NCBI GenBank assembly: GCA_025361565.1
Contig: JANYKN010000116.1
Coordinates: 472,470 to 536,469 of the forward strand
Direction: 5' to 3'
Length of the DNA: 64,000 bases
Source: Bacteroidota bacterium
GTDB taxonomy: Bacteria > Bacteroidota > Bacteroidia > Bacteroidales > NBLH01
Below, in pieces: positions 16,979 through 25,842 of the stretch (the stretch's first letter is position 1; each line of letters opens with the position of its first letter). The notes under the pieces were generated by a model. It worked only from the letters and a program-made list of their open reading frames with translations. It was not told the origin of the DNA and did not search any database. The position numbers were made by a program, and so were the translations under genes.

Positions 16979-18039
16979 ACTGGGAATTATTATCACTATC
17001 CGACAAAGAAAAATGGGAGGCATTAATTACAGAATTGCCTATAAACCAGCGAGATATATATTTTTATCCTGAATATTATAGACTTTATAAGGAATATGGA
17101 GATGGAGAACCTTTTTGCTTCATATTTAAAAATGACAAAGGTTTGGCAATATATCCATTTCTCAAAAACAAGATTGATAATTCGATTTATAATCTTAATA
17201 GTGAATACTTTGATATCCAGGGTACATATGGATACAATGGTGTGATAAGCAGCTCATATGACGAAGATTTTAAAAATGATTTTTCTCTTGCTTTTGGAGA
17301 ATTCTGTGAAAAAGAAAATATTGTTGCTGAGTTTACAAGATTTCATCCTTTAATAAAAAATCATCAGTTTTCTGAATCACACATGACAATTATTAAAGAC
17401 AGACAAACTGTTTGGCTTGATTTATCAGCAGACCATACTCAATTTTGGAAGGAAAGTTATTCATCCAACAACAGGAACATGATAAGAAAAGCCCAAAAAA
17501 ATGCTATTCAGGTTTTATTAGCTGATAGAGATTCAGACTATAAGCTTTTTTATGAAATCTACCTCACAACTATGAAAGAAGTAAATGCCTTGCCATATTA
17601 TTATTTTGACGAAAAATATGCACTCAATTTTAATTCTTTTATAGGTAATAATCAAAAATTATTAATTGCCAGATACCAGGGACAAAACATTTGTGCAATG
17701 CTAATGATGATCAATGGCAAATATGCACATTATCATCTTTCGGGAAGAGTAAAAGAATTTGCCAACCTTGCTGCTAATAATTTAATACTTGATTTTGCCA
17801 TTCAAATAGCAAGAGAGCACGGTGCTCAATTATTTCATTTTGGTGGTGGAAATAGCACTGATTTAAAAGATCCTCTGTTTAAATTTAAGTCAAATTTTTC
17901 AAAAACAAATGCCGATTTTTATATCGGGAAAAAAGTACATAACAAGGAGGTATATAATCAAATTTGCAGCATTTGGGAACATAACAATCCGGAAAAAAAA
18001 GAAAAATATGCTAATTTTTTATTGAAATACCGGCAATGA
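16975..18039 (+). CDS. FemAB/GNAT-like aminoacyl- or acyltransferase
   Basis: A 354-residue protein of the double-GNAT FemAB/acetyltransferase_6 type. The N-terminal half contains DIYFYPEYYRLYKEY and EGxY-like hydrophobic strands. The second half has NNRNMIRKAQKN, the long helix expected in Fem-type folds, and the closing segment LFHFGGGNSTDLKDPLFKFKS, with the G-G-G then F-K-x-x-F pattern of these proteins. Members transfer amino acids from aminoacyl-tRNA or acyl groups from CoA to cell-wall or polysaccharide amines. In this location a role in attaching an amino acid or acyl group to the repeat unit is reasonable but inferred. No membrane segment or signal peptide is seen. Confidence 0.75.
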   Translation: MNWELLSLSDKEKWEALITELPINQRDIYFYPEYYRLYKEYGDGEPFCFIFKNDKGLAIYPFLKNKIDNSIYNLNSEYFDIQGTYGYNGVISSSYDEDFKNDFSLAFGEFCEKENIVAEFTRFHPLIKNHQFSESHMTIIKDRQTVWLDLSADHTQFWKESYSSNNRNMIRKAQKNAIQVLLADRDSDYKLFYEIYLTTMKEVNALPYYYFDEKYALNFNSFIGNNQKLLIARYQGQNICAMLMMINGKYAHYHLSGRVKEFANLAANNLILDFAIQIAREHGAQLFHFGGGNSTDLKDPLFKFKSNFSKTNADFYIGKKVHNKEVYNQICSIWEHNNPEKKEKYANFLLKYRQ

Positions 18040-18071
18040 AATAATTTTAAGTAAACCTAAAAACAAAATAA

Positions 18072-19187
18072 ATGCAAGTTAATACCGATTGCAAATACTA
18101 TTTAGCCTATAAACCATGCAAATTTCATAAAATAGATGGTAGAACATGCGAAAATTGCAAGGATTATGATCCACTAGGAATACGAATATTGATAGTAAAA
18201 CTAGATGCACTGGGCGATGTATTAAGAACAACATCTCTCCTACCTGCCCTGAAAGAAAAATATCCGGTTTCGGAAATTACCTGGGTAACTAAAAAAAATG
18301 CGTTTGCCTTGCTTGATGGCAATCAATATATTGATAGGAAATTAGCTATTGAGGAAAACTTTGTGCAATATCTTTTGACTGAATCTTTTGATATTGGAAT
18401 TTGCTTGGATGCTGATCCACAAAGTGCTTCAATACTTTCTCTAGCAAATACAAAACAACAATTTGGTTTTATATGTAATGAAACTGGAAAAGTAATTCTG
18501 GCAAACCAGGCTGCCAAAACCTGGTGGCACATGGGCATTAATGATCAGTTAAAAAAGGAGAATCGCGAAACCTACCAACAACATATTTATAAAATCTGCG
18601 GCCTAGTAGCCAAGGTTGCTAAACCTCAATTCAAACTGGATGAAAAAGATAAAGTTATTGCCTATAACTTTAAAAAAAAGCACAAACTTGAAAAATACAA
18701 AAAAGTAATAGGTATAAATACTGGAGGTGGATCTCGCTGGGAACTAAAGAAGTGGATTTTTGAATATTATATCGATTTAGTTAAAATCATCAAACAAAAA
18801 AATCCTGATTTTGGAATATTATTATTTGGAGGACCTGAAGAGATTGAAATGAACAAAAAAATAAAGGCTCAAATTCCAGATTTGATTATGGATACGGGCT
18901 GCAATAATTCAATTAAGGAGTTTGCTGCATTAATTGGTCTTTGCGATATTTTTTTCACTTCCGATAGTCTTGGAATGCATTTGAGCATTGCGTTAGATAA
19001 AACAACTATTGTATTGGTAGGACCTACTTCCCCTTGGGAACTTGAAGTTTTTAATGATGGAGATGTGATCTATAATAAAAAACTTAAGTGCATTTCCTGT
19101 TATAAATCGACCTGCGATTTTGTAAAAAACTGTATGAATACGCTTAAACCTGAAGATATTTATAACAAAATAAGCAAATATTTCTAA
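18072..19187 (+). CDS. Family 9 glycosyltransferase (heptosyltransferase-like) with N-terminal cysteine cluster
   Basis: A GT-B protein of 371 residues with the ADP-heptose:LPS heptosyltransferase pattern: ILIVKLDALGDVLRTT, the LLPALKEKYP strand, GINTGGGSRWELKKW and the late TSDSLGMHLSIAL with GPTSPWE. Before the GT domain are about 37 extra residues with cysteines at C7, C16, C26 and C29 and a nearby histidine, resembling a small metal-binding knuckle. The C-terminus carries another cysteine run, CISCYKSTCDFVKNC, which is common in this family. It may transfer a heptose or similar sugar. The decayed glycosyltransferase copy begins just behind its stop. Confidence 0.85.
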   Translation: MQVNTDCKYYLAYKPCKFHKIDGRTCENCKDYDPLGIRILIVKLDALGDVLRTTSLLPALKEKYPVSEITWVTKKNAFALLDGNQYIDRKLAIEENFVQYLLTESFDIGICLDADPQSASILSLANTKQQFGFICNETGKVILANQAAKTWWHMGINDQLKKENRETYQQHIYKICGLVAKVAKPQFKLDEKDKVIAYNFKKKHKLEKYKKVIGINTGGGSRWELKKWIFEYYIDLVKIIKQKNPDFGILLFGGPEEIEMNKKIKAQIPDLIMDTGCNNSIKEFAALIGLCDIFFTSDSLGMHLSIALDKTTIVLVGPTSPWELEVFNDGDVIYNKKLKCISCYKSTCDFVKNCMNTLKPEDIYNKISKYF

Positions 19188-19195
19188 ATCAATAA

Positions 19196-19503
19196 GATAA
19201 AGCTTGTAAAATTGTAGTTTGCCCTTACACAGATGCCTCTCAATCTGGGGTTGCCATGACTGCTTTTTTTTAACTAACCAGTTATAGCAACTAATGTTGG
19301 AGGCTTTAAAGATGAATTAAGGATAATCAAAATGATTTTTTAGTCCCTGTAAAAGATTCAAATGCAATATTTGAAAAACTAAAATTCATGCTTAATAAAC
19401 TGGATATGATTGAGCAGTTTGACGAAAATATTAAAACAGGAAGTCAGAATGGAGAATTTCATGGAATAGTATTGCTGATTCATATATCCAAATTTATAAT
19501 TAA
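19196..19503 (+). pseudogene. Remnant of a family 4 glycosyltransferase (C-terminal third)
   Basis: Reading 19202 onward gives CPYTDASQSGVAMTAF preceded by CKIVV, nearly identical to the intact glycosyltransferase at 34405-35574 (its bases 35254 onward). The match then breaks. About two bases are missing near 19265-19271, and a lysine codon has become TAA at 19275-19277. PVIATNVGGF follows in a new frame. Another shift near 19317 restores DFLVPVKDSNAIFEKLKFML. A single missing T near 19458 precedes FSWNSIADSYIQIYN and a stop at 19501. With at least three frameshifts and one nonsense codon, no functional product is possible. The N-terminal two thirds are gone. Confidence 0.9.
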
Positions 19504-19523
19504 AAATATATTAATTTAAAAAA

Positions 19524-20597
19524 TTGAATTTAAAGAAAATACATATTCTTTATTTGATTGATGGGCTTTATCCTGGCGGAAAAGAGCGGCAATTTATTGA
19601 AATACTAAAAGGTTTAAATAGAGAAGAATTCAAAATCGGTATAGTTACTTTTAACAAAAACAAGTTTTATACATACCAAGCTAAAGAATTATCTGACTAT
19701 TTTATTGAACTTGATAAAACATCAAATAAATTCAAACCTTTTGTCAGTATTTGGAAATGTTTCAGTCAATTTAAGCCAGATATCATTCATACATGGGATT
19801 ATCTTTCTTCAATGTATGGATATTTGCCTTCAAGATTTCACGGTGTTAAATTTGTAAATGGCTCAATAAGAGATTCTGGAACAGAAAAAGGATGGCAAAA
19901 TACCACAAAGAAAATTATGTTGCAACTTGCAGATCTCACAATTAGCAATTCTTTAGCAGGTCTTCGAACTTATGGAATTTCAAAAGGTGAAGTCATATAC
20001 AATGCAGTTGATCAAAATCGGTTTCTCGAAAAGGAAAATTCTGAAGAGTTTAATTTAATCAAAGTTGCTAATTTTACAGATTATAAAGATCATTTGACAT
20101 TTACGATGGCTGCAATAGAATTGGTAAACAGAAAAATTGTGGATCATATTTTTTATGCAGGCGATGGGAAATATAAAGAAAAATATCGGAATTTGGTTAA
20201 TGAAAAAGCGAACCCAAATTTTGATAAATTTGTATTTTTAGGTGCAATTTCAAATATTGAAGAATATCTTAAAAAATGTTCGGTAGGTGTATTGTGTTCC
20301 ACGGTTAAATACAGTGAAGGTATTTCCAATTCTGTATTGGAATATATGGCAGCATCAGTAGTGCCTGTTGTTACGAATATTGGAGGATCTTCAGAAATAA
20401 TTACTGACAATGTCAATGGATTTTTAACCAGACCTGAATCTCCTAAAGATATTATTGCTATTGTTGAACTGATAAAATCTGACAAAAAATTACAGGAAAG
20501 AATTATTAAAGAGGCAAAGAATACCATTTCGGAAAAATTTAATTATCAAGGAAATTTGAACAAATTAATTGGTCTTTATAGAAATTTGATAAATTGA
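19524..20597 (+). CDS. Family 4 glycosyltransferase (TTG start)
   Basis: A 357-residue GT4 enzyme opening with KKIHILYLIDGLYPGGKERQ, the usual GG-x-E/K-R loop for the acceptor side. It continues with FKPDIIHTWDYLSSMYGYLP and the donor site EGISNSVLEYMAASVVPVV. No ATG lies near the conserved first strand, and TTG at 19524 fits best. It sits between the remnant of a different glycosyltransferase and the 3' remnant of a deacetylase. It therefore appears to have replaced part of an older cassette, probably by recombination. It is intact and presumably active; sugar specificity is unknown. Confidence 0.84.
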   Translation: MNLKKIHILYLIDGLYPGGKERQFIEILKGLNREEFKIGIVTFNKNKFYTYQAKELSDYFIELDKTSNKFKPFVSIWKCFSQFKPDIIHTWDYLSSMYGYLPSRFHGVKFVNGSIRDSGTEKGWQNTTKKIMLQLADLTISNSLAGLRTYGISKGEVIYNAVDQNRFLEKENSEEFNLIKVANFTDYKDHLTFTMAAIELVNRKIVDHIFYAGDGKYKEKYRNLVNEKANPNFDKFVFLGAISNIEEYLKKCSVGVLCSTVKYSEGISNSVLEYMAASVVPVVTNIGGSSEIITDNVNGFLTRPESPKDIIAIVELIKSDKKLQERIIKEAKNTISEKFNYQGNLNKLIGLYRNLIN

Positions 20598-20674
20598 GTG
20601 TTGGTAAATGGAATTTTCGCAAATCAATATGATAAAAACATCAGGTTTCAATTGAATTATAATAATAAAAATTG

Positions 20675-20773
20675 ATGCCTAGAGGGATATAAATAGAACA
20701 AGGAATGAAGGAAATTTGGCCGACAACTTTGGGTGAACACACAACATGGTTAAATGAAAATATAATGCATTAA
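20675..20773 (+). pseudogene. 3' remnant of a polysaccharide deacetylase gene
   Basis: In frame from 20675 the sequence reads MPRGI, a TAA at 20690, then IEQGMKEIWPTTLGEHTTW and LNENIMH before a stop at 20771. The intact deacetylase at 35591-36622 ends (from 36521) with MPAVFEYIDEMRKEIF and TTMGEYTQWLNENMSK. Around half of the residues match, the register is the same apart from one deleted codon, and the tyrosine codon TAT has become TAA. In both places the segment lies just upstream of a near-identical hexapeptide acyltransferase gene. The rest of the deacetylase gene has been lost, and an unrelated glycosyltransferase occupies its place. Confidence 0.85.
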
Positions 20774-20857
20774 CAAAACTTTATATTTATTTTAATAAAA
20801 TTTGAAACAAATAACAAAATAGAATGTAAGCATTTCAACTAAACCGAAATAAAAAAA

Positions 20858-21388
20858 ATGAAAAAGCTTCGATTAATAGCAAGAGTTTTACGAAATATAT
20901 TTACCATTTCTTTTTTTAAGCAAGCGTTCGATTTTATTGCAGAACTTTCGCTGGAAAATGCTTATGCATTGAGAGTAATGAGCAGAGGGAAAAATACCCC
21001 AATTAGCTCTTCTGCAAGATTTAATCATCCGAACAATATTACAATTGGAGACCGGACAAACATCAATAGAAATTGTATGATTTGGGCTGGAGACACAGCT
21101 AAAGTGGTTATTGGAAAAGATTGCCTTACTGGGCCGGGAGTAACAATTATTGCATCCAGGTATGATGTAAGAGGACATAACATTATCCGCTCCTATCCAC
21201 CTTACGAAAGGGATATAATTATCGGGGATGACGTATGGCTTGGTGCCAATGTAGTAATTTTACCAGGCGTTAAAATAGGAAATGGTGCCATTGTCGGAGC
21301 TGGCTCTGTGGTTACAAAAGATATTGAATCATATACTGTTGTTGCTGGTGTTCCAGCAGTAATGTTAAAAAGAAGACAAAATGATTGA
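20858..21388 (+). CDS. Hexapeptide-repeat acyltransferase (WbbJ/LacA type), copy A
   Basis: A 176-residue left-handed beta-helix acyltransferase. The repeats run from about residue 55 to 165 (ITIGDRTNINRNCMIWAG, VVIGKDCLTGPGVTII, IIIGDDVWLGANVVILPG) and end with the standard VAGVPA. The catalytic histidine is probably in VRGHNIIRSYPP. The first 45 residues, including AFDFIAELSLENAYALRVM, form an extra helical lead. The protein is about three quarters identical to the one at 36626-37165, which marks this as a duplicated cassette. Likely an O-acetyltransferase for the polysaccharide. Its last eight bases overlap the next gene. Confidence 0.87.
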   Translation: MKKLRLIARVLRNIFTISFFKQAFDFIAELSLENAYALRVMSRGKNTPISSSARFNHPNNITIGDRTNINRNCMIWAGDTAKVVIGKDCLTGPGVTIIASRYDVRGHNIIRSYPPYERDIIIGDDVWLGANVVILPGVKIGNGAIVGAGSVVTKDIESYTVVAGVPAVMLKRRQND

Positions 21389-23198
21389 TTTTTTTGCTGA
21401 AATTCACTTTACATCAAATGAAGTTTTAATTACCAACGATTTTTTTGATAAACAAAATGTTTATTCGGAATTGACGTATTTTAATTTTCAAACTGAATTC
21501 AATAACTGTAAATTTGTTTGGACAAAGCGATTTGAGGAAATTGATTCTTATTTTGAGAACAACCAATATTTAACTCTAATTTATGGTTATTGTTTCACCA
21601 GACTCGATTCCAATTTAAAAATTGGGAAGAAGAGACTTACAGCAAATGATTTAGGTACGCTTTATGATGAATATAAAGAAAGAATCACGGATCATATCAA
21701 AGGCTCTTATTCAATGCTTATCTTTGATAAAGAAAAAAACGAAGTTCGATTATTTACTGATAAGTTTAATATTAAAAATATATATTATTCGTTCAATGGC
21801 AGCCGATTACTAATTTCCACATCATTAGGAGCTTTTTCTCAATATTCCAAAGAAGAATTCAGTAAAGTGAATGTTAAATCTATTTTGGAATATTATCTAT
21901 TTGATTTTGACCTAGTCGATGAATCTTTTATTGAAAATATCTATTCTTTGCCCTCAGCTAGTTGTTTAACAGTATCCCTAAATAAAATAGAAAAAAAAAC
22001 CTATTGGGATATATTCAATGCTTTTGCTGATTCAAAACCTGAATTAGATGAGGACGAAGGAATTGCAAAGGTAGAAGATTTACTAAAGAAAAACCTGGAT
22101 CTATACCTTAATCACCCGCAAAAAACAGCGTTTGCCTTAACTGGCGGATACGATTCAAGAACAAATTTGGCATTATTGGATGGGAAAGCAGATAAATGTT
22201 TCTTTTATTCCTATGGATTACCAGAAAGCTATGATGTTAAATTATCGCAAAGAATTGCAAGGGAGCTGGGATTAAATTTCAAAGCTTTTCATATGGATGA
22301 TAACTTTGCTGAAAATTTTGATAAAAATGCAGAAATAGCCATTCGATTAGGCGATGGCATAAGTGAAATGAATCGCGCCAATTATGTTTATGTATATAAA
22401 AACTTCTTTACCAAATTCGATCATATATTAACCGGATTATTTGGCAGTGAATTAATTAAACGGCCAACCAGCCTTGGTGGTTACATTGATGTTCATGTAA
22501 GAGATTTGCTATTATCAAATAACCTCGAAGAATGTTTTGAAAAAATAATCCTTAAAGCAAAATCAGAAAACTATTTTAAACCAGAAATTATTGATCAATA
22601 TAAAGATCAAATATTGAATGATATCGTAAAAAATCCATATCTTAATAATAAATTCAACGGTGCCCTAAAGTTTTTCTTTTTTATTACCGGAATTGGCAAT
22701 TGTAAATATTTTATGAAGGAAATTAAAACAGAAAGGCCTTTTGTTGAAAACCTTCACCCCTATCTCGATATTGAGTTTGTTGAGTTGTTAATGAAAACTC
22801 CATTTCCATGGGTATATAATTGGGAAGAAAAAAAGAGTTTGCTGGAGAATTTAAAAATCCACAAATTCTATGGCTCACTAATCTACAGAAATAATAAAAA
22901 ACTTGCTGATATTATTACAACACATGCCTATAAACCAAAATATCTGTTGAAAAAGATTTGGTTGCCTTTTTTAATAGCTCAATACTTATACTTCAAAAAA
23001 AGAATCAGCAAGATAGGTATTTTCAGAAACGAAGGATTGATTTATGAATTCTATACAAAAAGAAAGAAAATATTTGAACGATACACATCTGTTTTTAACC
23101 AAAAAGAAATTGAACACGAGTATCTTAAGCATATGAAAGATTTTACCAAACTCAGTTCTCTTCAAATTTGGATGCATGAAAATGATTTGAAGCTTTGA
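21381..23198 (+). CDS. Asparagine synthase-like protein lacking the N-terminal cysteine
   Basis: A 605-residue protein with the two-domain layout of AsnB. The N-terminal glutaminase-like fold is recognisable (TDKFNIKNIYYSFNG, where AsnB has DRFGIKPLYY). The synthetase domain has the ATP pyrophosphatase loop FALTGGYDSRTN in place of SGGLDS. The protein begins MIDFFAEI, so the Cys2 nucleophile needed to release ammonia from glutamine is absent. It may use free ammonia or another amine, or catalyse a different adenylation-based ligation. Its gene starts inside the end of the acyltransferase gene. Two complete AsnB genes (32008 and 37158) lie elsewhere in the island. Confidence 0.8.
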   Translation: MIDFFAEIHFTSNEVLITNDFFDKQNVYSELTYFNFQTEFNNCKFVWTKRFEEIDSYFENNQYLTLIYGYCFTRLDSNLKIGKKRLTANDLGTLYDEYKERITDHIKGSYSMLIFDKEKNEVRLFTDKFNIKNIYYSFNGSRLLISTSLGAFSQYSKEEFSKVNVKSILEYYLFDFDLVDESFIENIYSLPSASCLTVSLNKIEKKTYWDIFNAFADSKPELDEDEGIAKVEDLLKKNLDLYLNHPQKTAFALTGGYDSRTNLALLDGKADKCFFYSYGLPESYDVKLSQRIARELGLNFKAFHMDDNFAENFDKNAEIAIRLGDGISEMNRANYVYVYKNFFTKFDHILTGLFGSELIKRPTSLGGYIDVHVRDLLLSNNLEECFEKIILKAKSENYFKPEIIDQYKDQILNDIVKNPYLNNKFNGALKFFFFITGIGNCKYFMKEIKTERPFVENLHPYLDIEFVELLMKTPFPWVYNWEEKKSLLENLKIHKFYGSLIYRNNKKLADIITTHAYKPKYLLKKIWLPFLIAQYLYFKKRISKIGIFRNEGLIYEFYTKRKKIFERYTSVFNQKEIEHEYLKHMKDFTKLSSLQIWMHENDLKL

Positions 23199-23221
23199 TA
23201 TTAAACCTAACAGATAAGAAA

Positions 23222-24400
23222 ATGAACAAGCCAACCAAATTATACCTGATTAAAAGTTTAGCTCCATGGATGATGGAGGAACTGATTAGTTTTTCGACAT
23301 TTACGACGTTTAAACTAATTTTTTTAAAGGAAGTTCAGGATTTTTACAATAATGATTTGGAAATCCTTAAAAAAAACGGCATAGAATACCATATAAAACC
23401 ATTCATTAAAATCCCGAATATAAAGGATATACTATTTGCAATTTGGACAATCATTTCGCATCCAAATCTATTTTTTAAAAAAAAGAGTGCCGTATGGACT
23501 TTACACGGAACTTTTTGGTTCTTGTTTTTGGATAAAAAACTTGTTCAAAATATAACTTCTGTACATTCGCAATTTGCTTCGCAAGCCACAGTTATTTCAT
23601 GGTATCTTAAAAAAAGATATCATATTGATTACTATTTTACATTTCATGCACATAGCATATATTGTAATAACAAATTGTTTCCATTGGTTTTAAAAGACTG
23701 TAATACAGCCTTTAGCATCTCGGAATTTAATATTAGGTATGTTGAAAAAGAGTATAGTGTAAGTAGTGATAAAATTATTCTTGCCAGATTGGGTTTAAAA
23801 TTGCCAGATTTGAAGCAAAACATAAAAGATGAAAAACTTCCTTTTATACTCGGATTCATGTCGAATCTTGAACCAAAGAAAGGTATTCCATATTTGCTTG
23901 AAGCCTTTTTAAAGCTTCATACCAAATTTCCTGGAAAATATGAATTATGGATAGCAGGAAAAGGAGAAGAATTGCCTTTTATTGAATCATTTATATCCAG
24001 TCATAAAATGAATGGCGGAATAAAAATATTAGGCCGGATAAGGGATCAGAAAAAAATTGACTTCTTTCAGGGAATTGATGTTTTTGTATTACCATCAATA
24101 ATAATTCCAAACGATATGGATGGAATTCCTGTGGTTTTAATGGAGTCCATAGGATATGGAAAACCAATTATTAGTACAAATGTATCAGGAATTCCAGAAA
24201 TATGTATAAATGATTATGATGGATATCTAATTCCTGAGAAAAATGTGGATGAATTGGTCAAAGCTATTGAAAAAATATCTTCGGACAAGGAAAAGCTAAA
24301 AGAATTTTCATTAAATTCAATAAAACTGGCCAAAAGAGATTACGATCTAATAAAAAACTCTGAAAATAAACTTAAGGAAATGAAATGGTTGGATAATTAA
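23222..24400 (+). CDS. Family 4 glycosyltransferase
   Basis: A 392-residue GT-B enzyme. The GT4 C-terminal domain is clear: LGFMSNLEPKKGIPYLLEAF, ELWIAGKGEELP, VFVLPSIIIPNDMDGIPVVL and MESIGYGKPIISTNVSGIPE, which contain the donor-binding E-x7-E region. The N-terminal half is less conserved and lacks a signal peptide. The ATG at 23222, 23 bases after the previous stop, is preferred to an in-frame TTG at 23195 inside the previous gene. It is the last plus-strand gene before a convergent seven-gene operon. The sugar is unknown. Confidence 0.87.
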   Translation: MNKPTKLYLIKSLAPWMMEELISFSTFTTFKLIFLKEVQDFYNNDLEILKKNGIEYHIKPFIKIPNIKDILFAIWTIISHPNLFFKKKSAVWTLHGTFWFLFLDKKLVQNITSVHSQFASQATVISWYLKKRYHIDYYFTFHAHSIYCNNKLFPLVLKDCNTAFSISEFNIRYVEKEYSVSSDKIILARLGLKLPDLKQNIKDEKLPFILGFMSNLEPKKGIPYLLEAFLKLHTKFPGKYELWIAGKGEELPFIESFISSHKMNGGIKILGRIRDQKKIDFFQGIDVFVLPSIIIPNDMDGIPVVLMESIGYGKPIISTNVSGIPEICINDYDGYLIPEKNVDELVKAIEKISSDKEKLKEFSLNSIKLAKRDYDLIKNSENKLKEMKWLDN

Positions 24401-24462
24401 TATCCGCCTCACAAATTATTTGAAAGTTTATTTAAATTCATCTAAAATATCTTGCTAAATAA

Positions 24463-25833
24463 TCAATCCTTTTGTGGTACATTTCTGTTAACGACAAATG
24501 ATATCTTAATAATATTTGTTAGGATATAAGAAAAATACATAGTAATAGCTGGAATTACTGGAAAAAGATGACGAGCCTCCGCAGACACTAATGAACTAGC
24601 ACCCAAATAAATAAATGAGACCATAAGAATTATTCTAATTTCGAGTGGAATGATTTTGAAAAATCTAATCCCCGGATATAAAAGCAATATAAACATTACA
24701 AATAAAAACATATTTGGAAGTAAATAGTAATAGGTTGCTAATTTCATTTTTCGATATGAATATGGATAGGAAAATAATATCCTTCCAACATTTGCAGTCC
24801 AGTTCAAAAAATACTTCTCTGGTTTTTGCTTAATGTTACTCAAGGCATGAGTAAAAAATACTGAATCACCTTTAAATGGCGAAGCATATGTTACCTGTTC
24901 CAGCACTTCTGAGTGGTTTTTCAAGAACCTGGAATGATCTAATGAATCATGGAGATCTTCTTCCCAGTTTTTAATATCAATCAGATCATATTTTAACCAA
25001 TCTCCATATTCATCTTTATCCAAACTTGTCATCCAATAAAAAGTATCATTCCCCGGACTTCCCCAATAAAAAAACTTATCTGTCAACTTATAAGTATAGA
25101 ATAAATAGGGCGTGCAAAAAAACAATGCTATAGCGAAGATTTTTACAAAACCTAAAAGATTACTTCTATAGTTTTTTTTAAATAACATTACAACAATTAA
25201 AATTAAAATACTTGCTAATATAATATATCCATATATAATTTTCGTTAGGGCTAATAATGACAAAACTAGTGCTGCTCCAATAAGATATAATGCTCTAAAT
25301 TTTTTTCCTCTATAATAACTGATTATTAAGTATTGCACAATGCAGATGAGTAAAATTGCCAACATCTCTGTCATCATAACCGGTAATGATTTGAAGTACG
25401 GAAAATATAATCCAAAAGCATATGAAAATGTAATTGCCTTTTTATAATTAATATAAAACAACAAGGATTTACTGATAAAGTATACCGCCAGATACAATAA
25501 TAATGCATTGATTAATCTGGAATAAACTATTGGAATGTTAAATAGCACAAAAGGAGATAAAAAAATCGGATAACCTGGTCCATTAACAATTGAAGTATTT
25601 GGATAAGGCAGGGCAAACTGTCCGTTCAAAAAATTCCTTGCATTTGACAGATATCGCACCTCATCTTCAACAAATTTATTGCTTTGAAAATGTAACGCTA
25701 TAAAAAAATACAAAACTAAAAGTGGGAATAATATGATAAAGATTTTCAGGTTTGTATTTTTTATTTTAATCATTTTATAATATAAATTAAGCATTCGAAT
25801 ATAATGTAAAATAATATTCAATATCAAATGCAA
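24463..25833 (-). CDS. GT-C membrane glycosyltransferase (GT39/ArnT-like)
   Basis: A hydrophobic protein of up to 456 residues with about 10-12 membrane spans. An acidic VEDEVRYLSNARNFL segment follows the first span, the conserved DE/ED site in the first extracytoplasmic loop of GT-C enzymes such as ArnT and PMT, which use polyprenyl-phosphate sugars. A further loop contains TSLDKDEYGDWLKYDL. The start may be M21 (base 25773), directly before the first membrane span; the listed start is nine bases after the upstream stop. It is the last gene of the operon and follows a DPM1-like GT2, the expected source of its lipid-linked donor. It acts on the periplasmic face. Confidence 0.78.
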   Translation of the reverse strand: MHLILNIILHYIRMLNLYYKMIKIKNTNLKIFIILFPLLVLYFFIALHFQSNKFVEDEVRYLSNARNFLNGQFALPYPNTSIVNGPGYPIFLSPFVLFNIPIVYSRLINALLLYLAVYFISKSLLFYINYKKAITFSYAFGLYFPYFKSLPVMMTEMLAILLICIVQYLIISYYRGKKFRALYLIGAALVLSLLALTKIIYGYIILASILILIVVMLFKKNYRSNLLGFVKIFAIALFFCTPYLFYTYKLTDKFFYWGSPGNDTFYWMTSLDKDEYGDWLKYDLIDIKNWEEDLHDSLDHSRFLKNHSEVLEQVTYASPFKGDSVFFTHALSNIKQKPEKYFLNWTANVGRILFSYPYSYRKMKLATYYYLLPNMFLFVMFILLLYPGIRFFKIIPLEIRIILMVSFIYLGASSLVSAEARHLFPVIPAITMYFSYILTNIIKISFVVNRNVPQKD

Positions 25834-25842
25834 AAGGTACTT

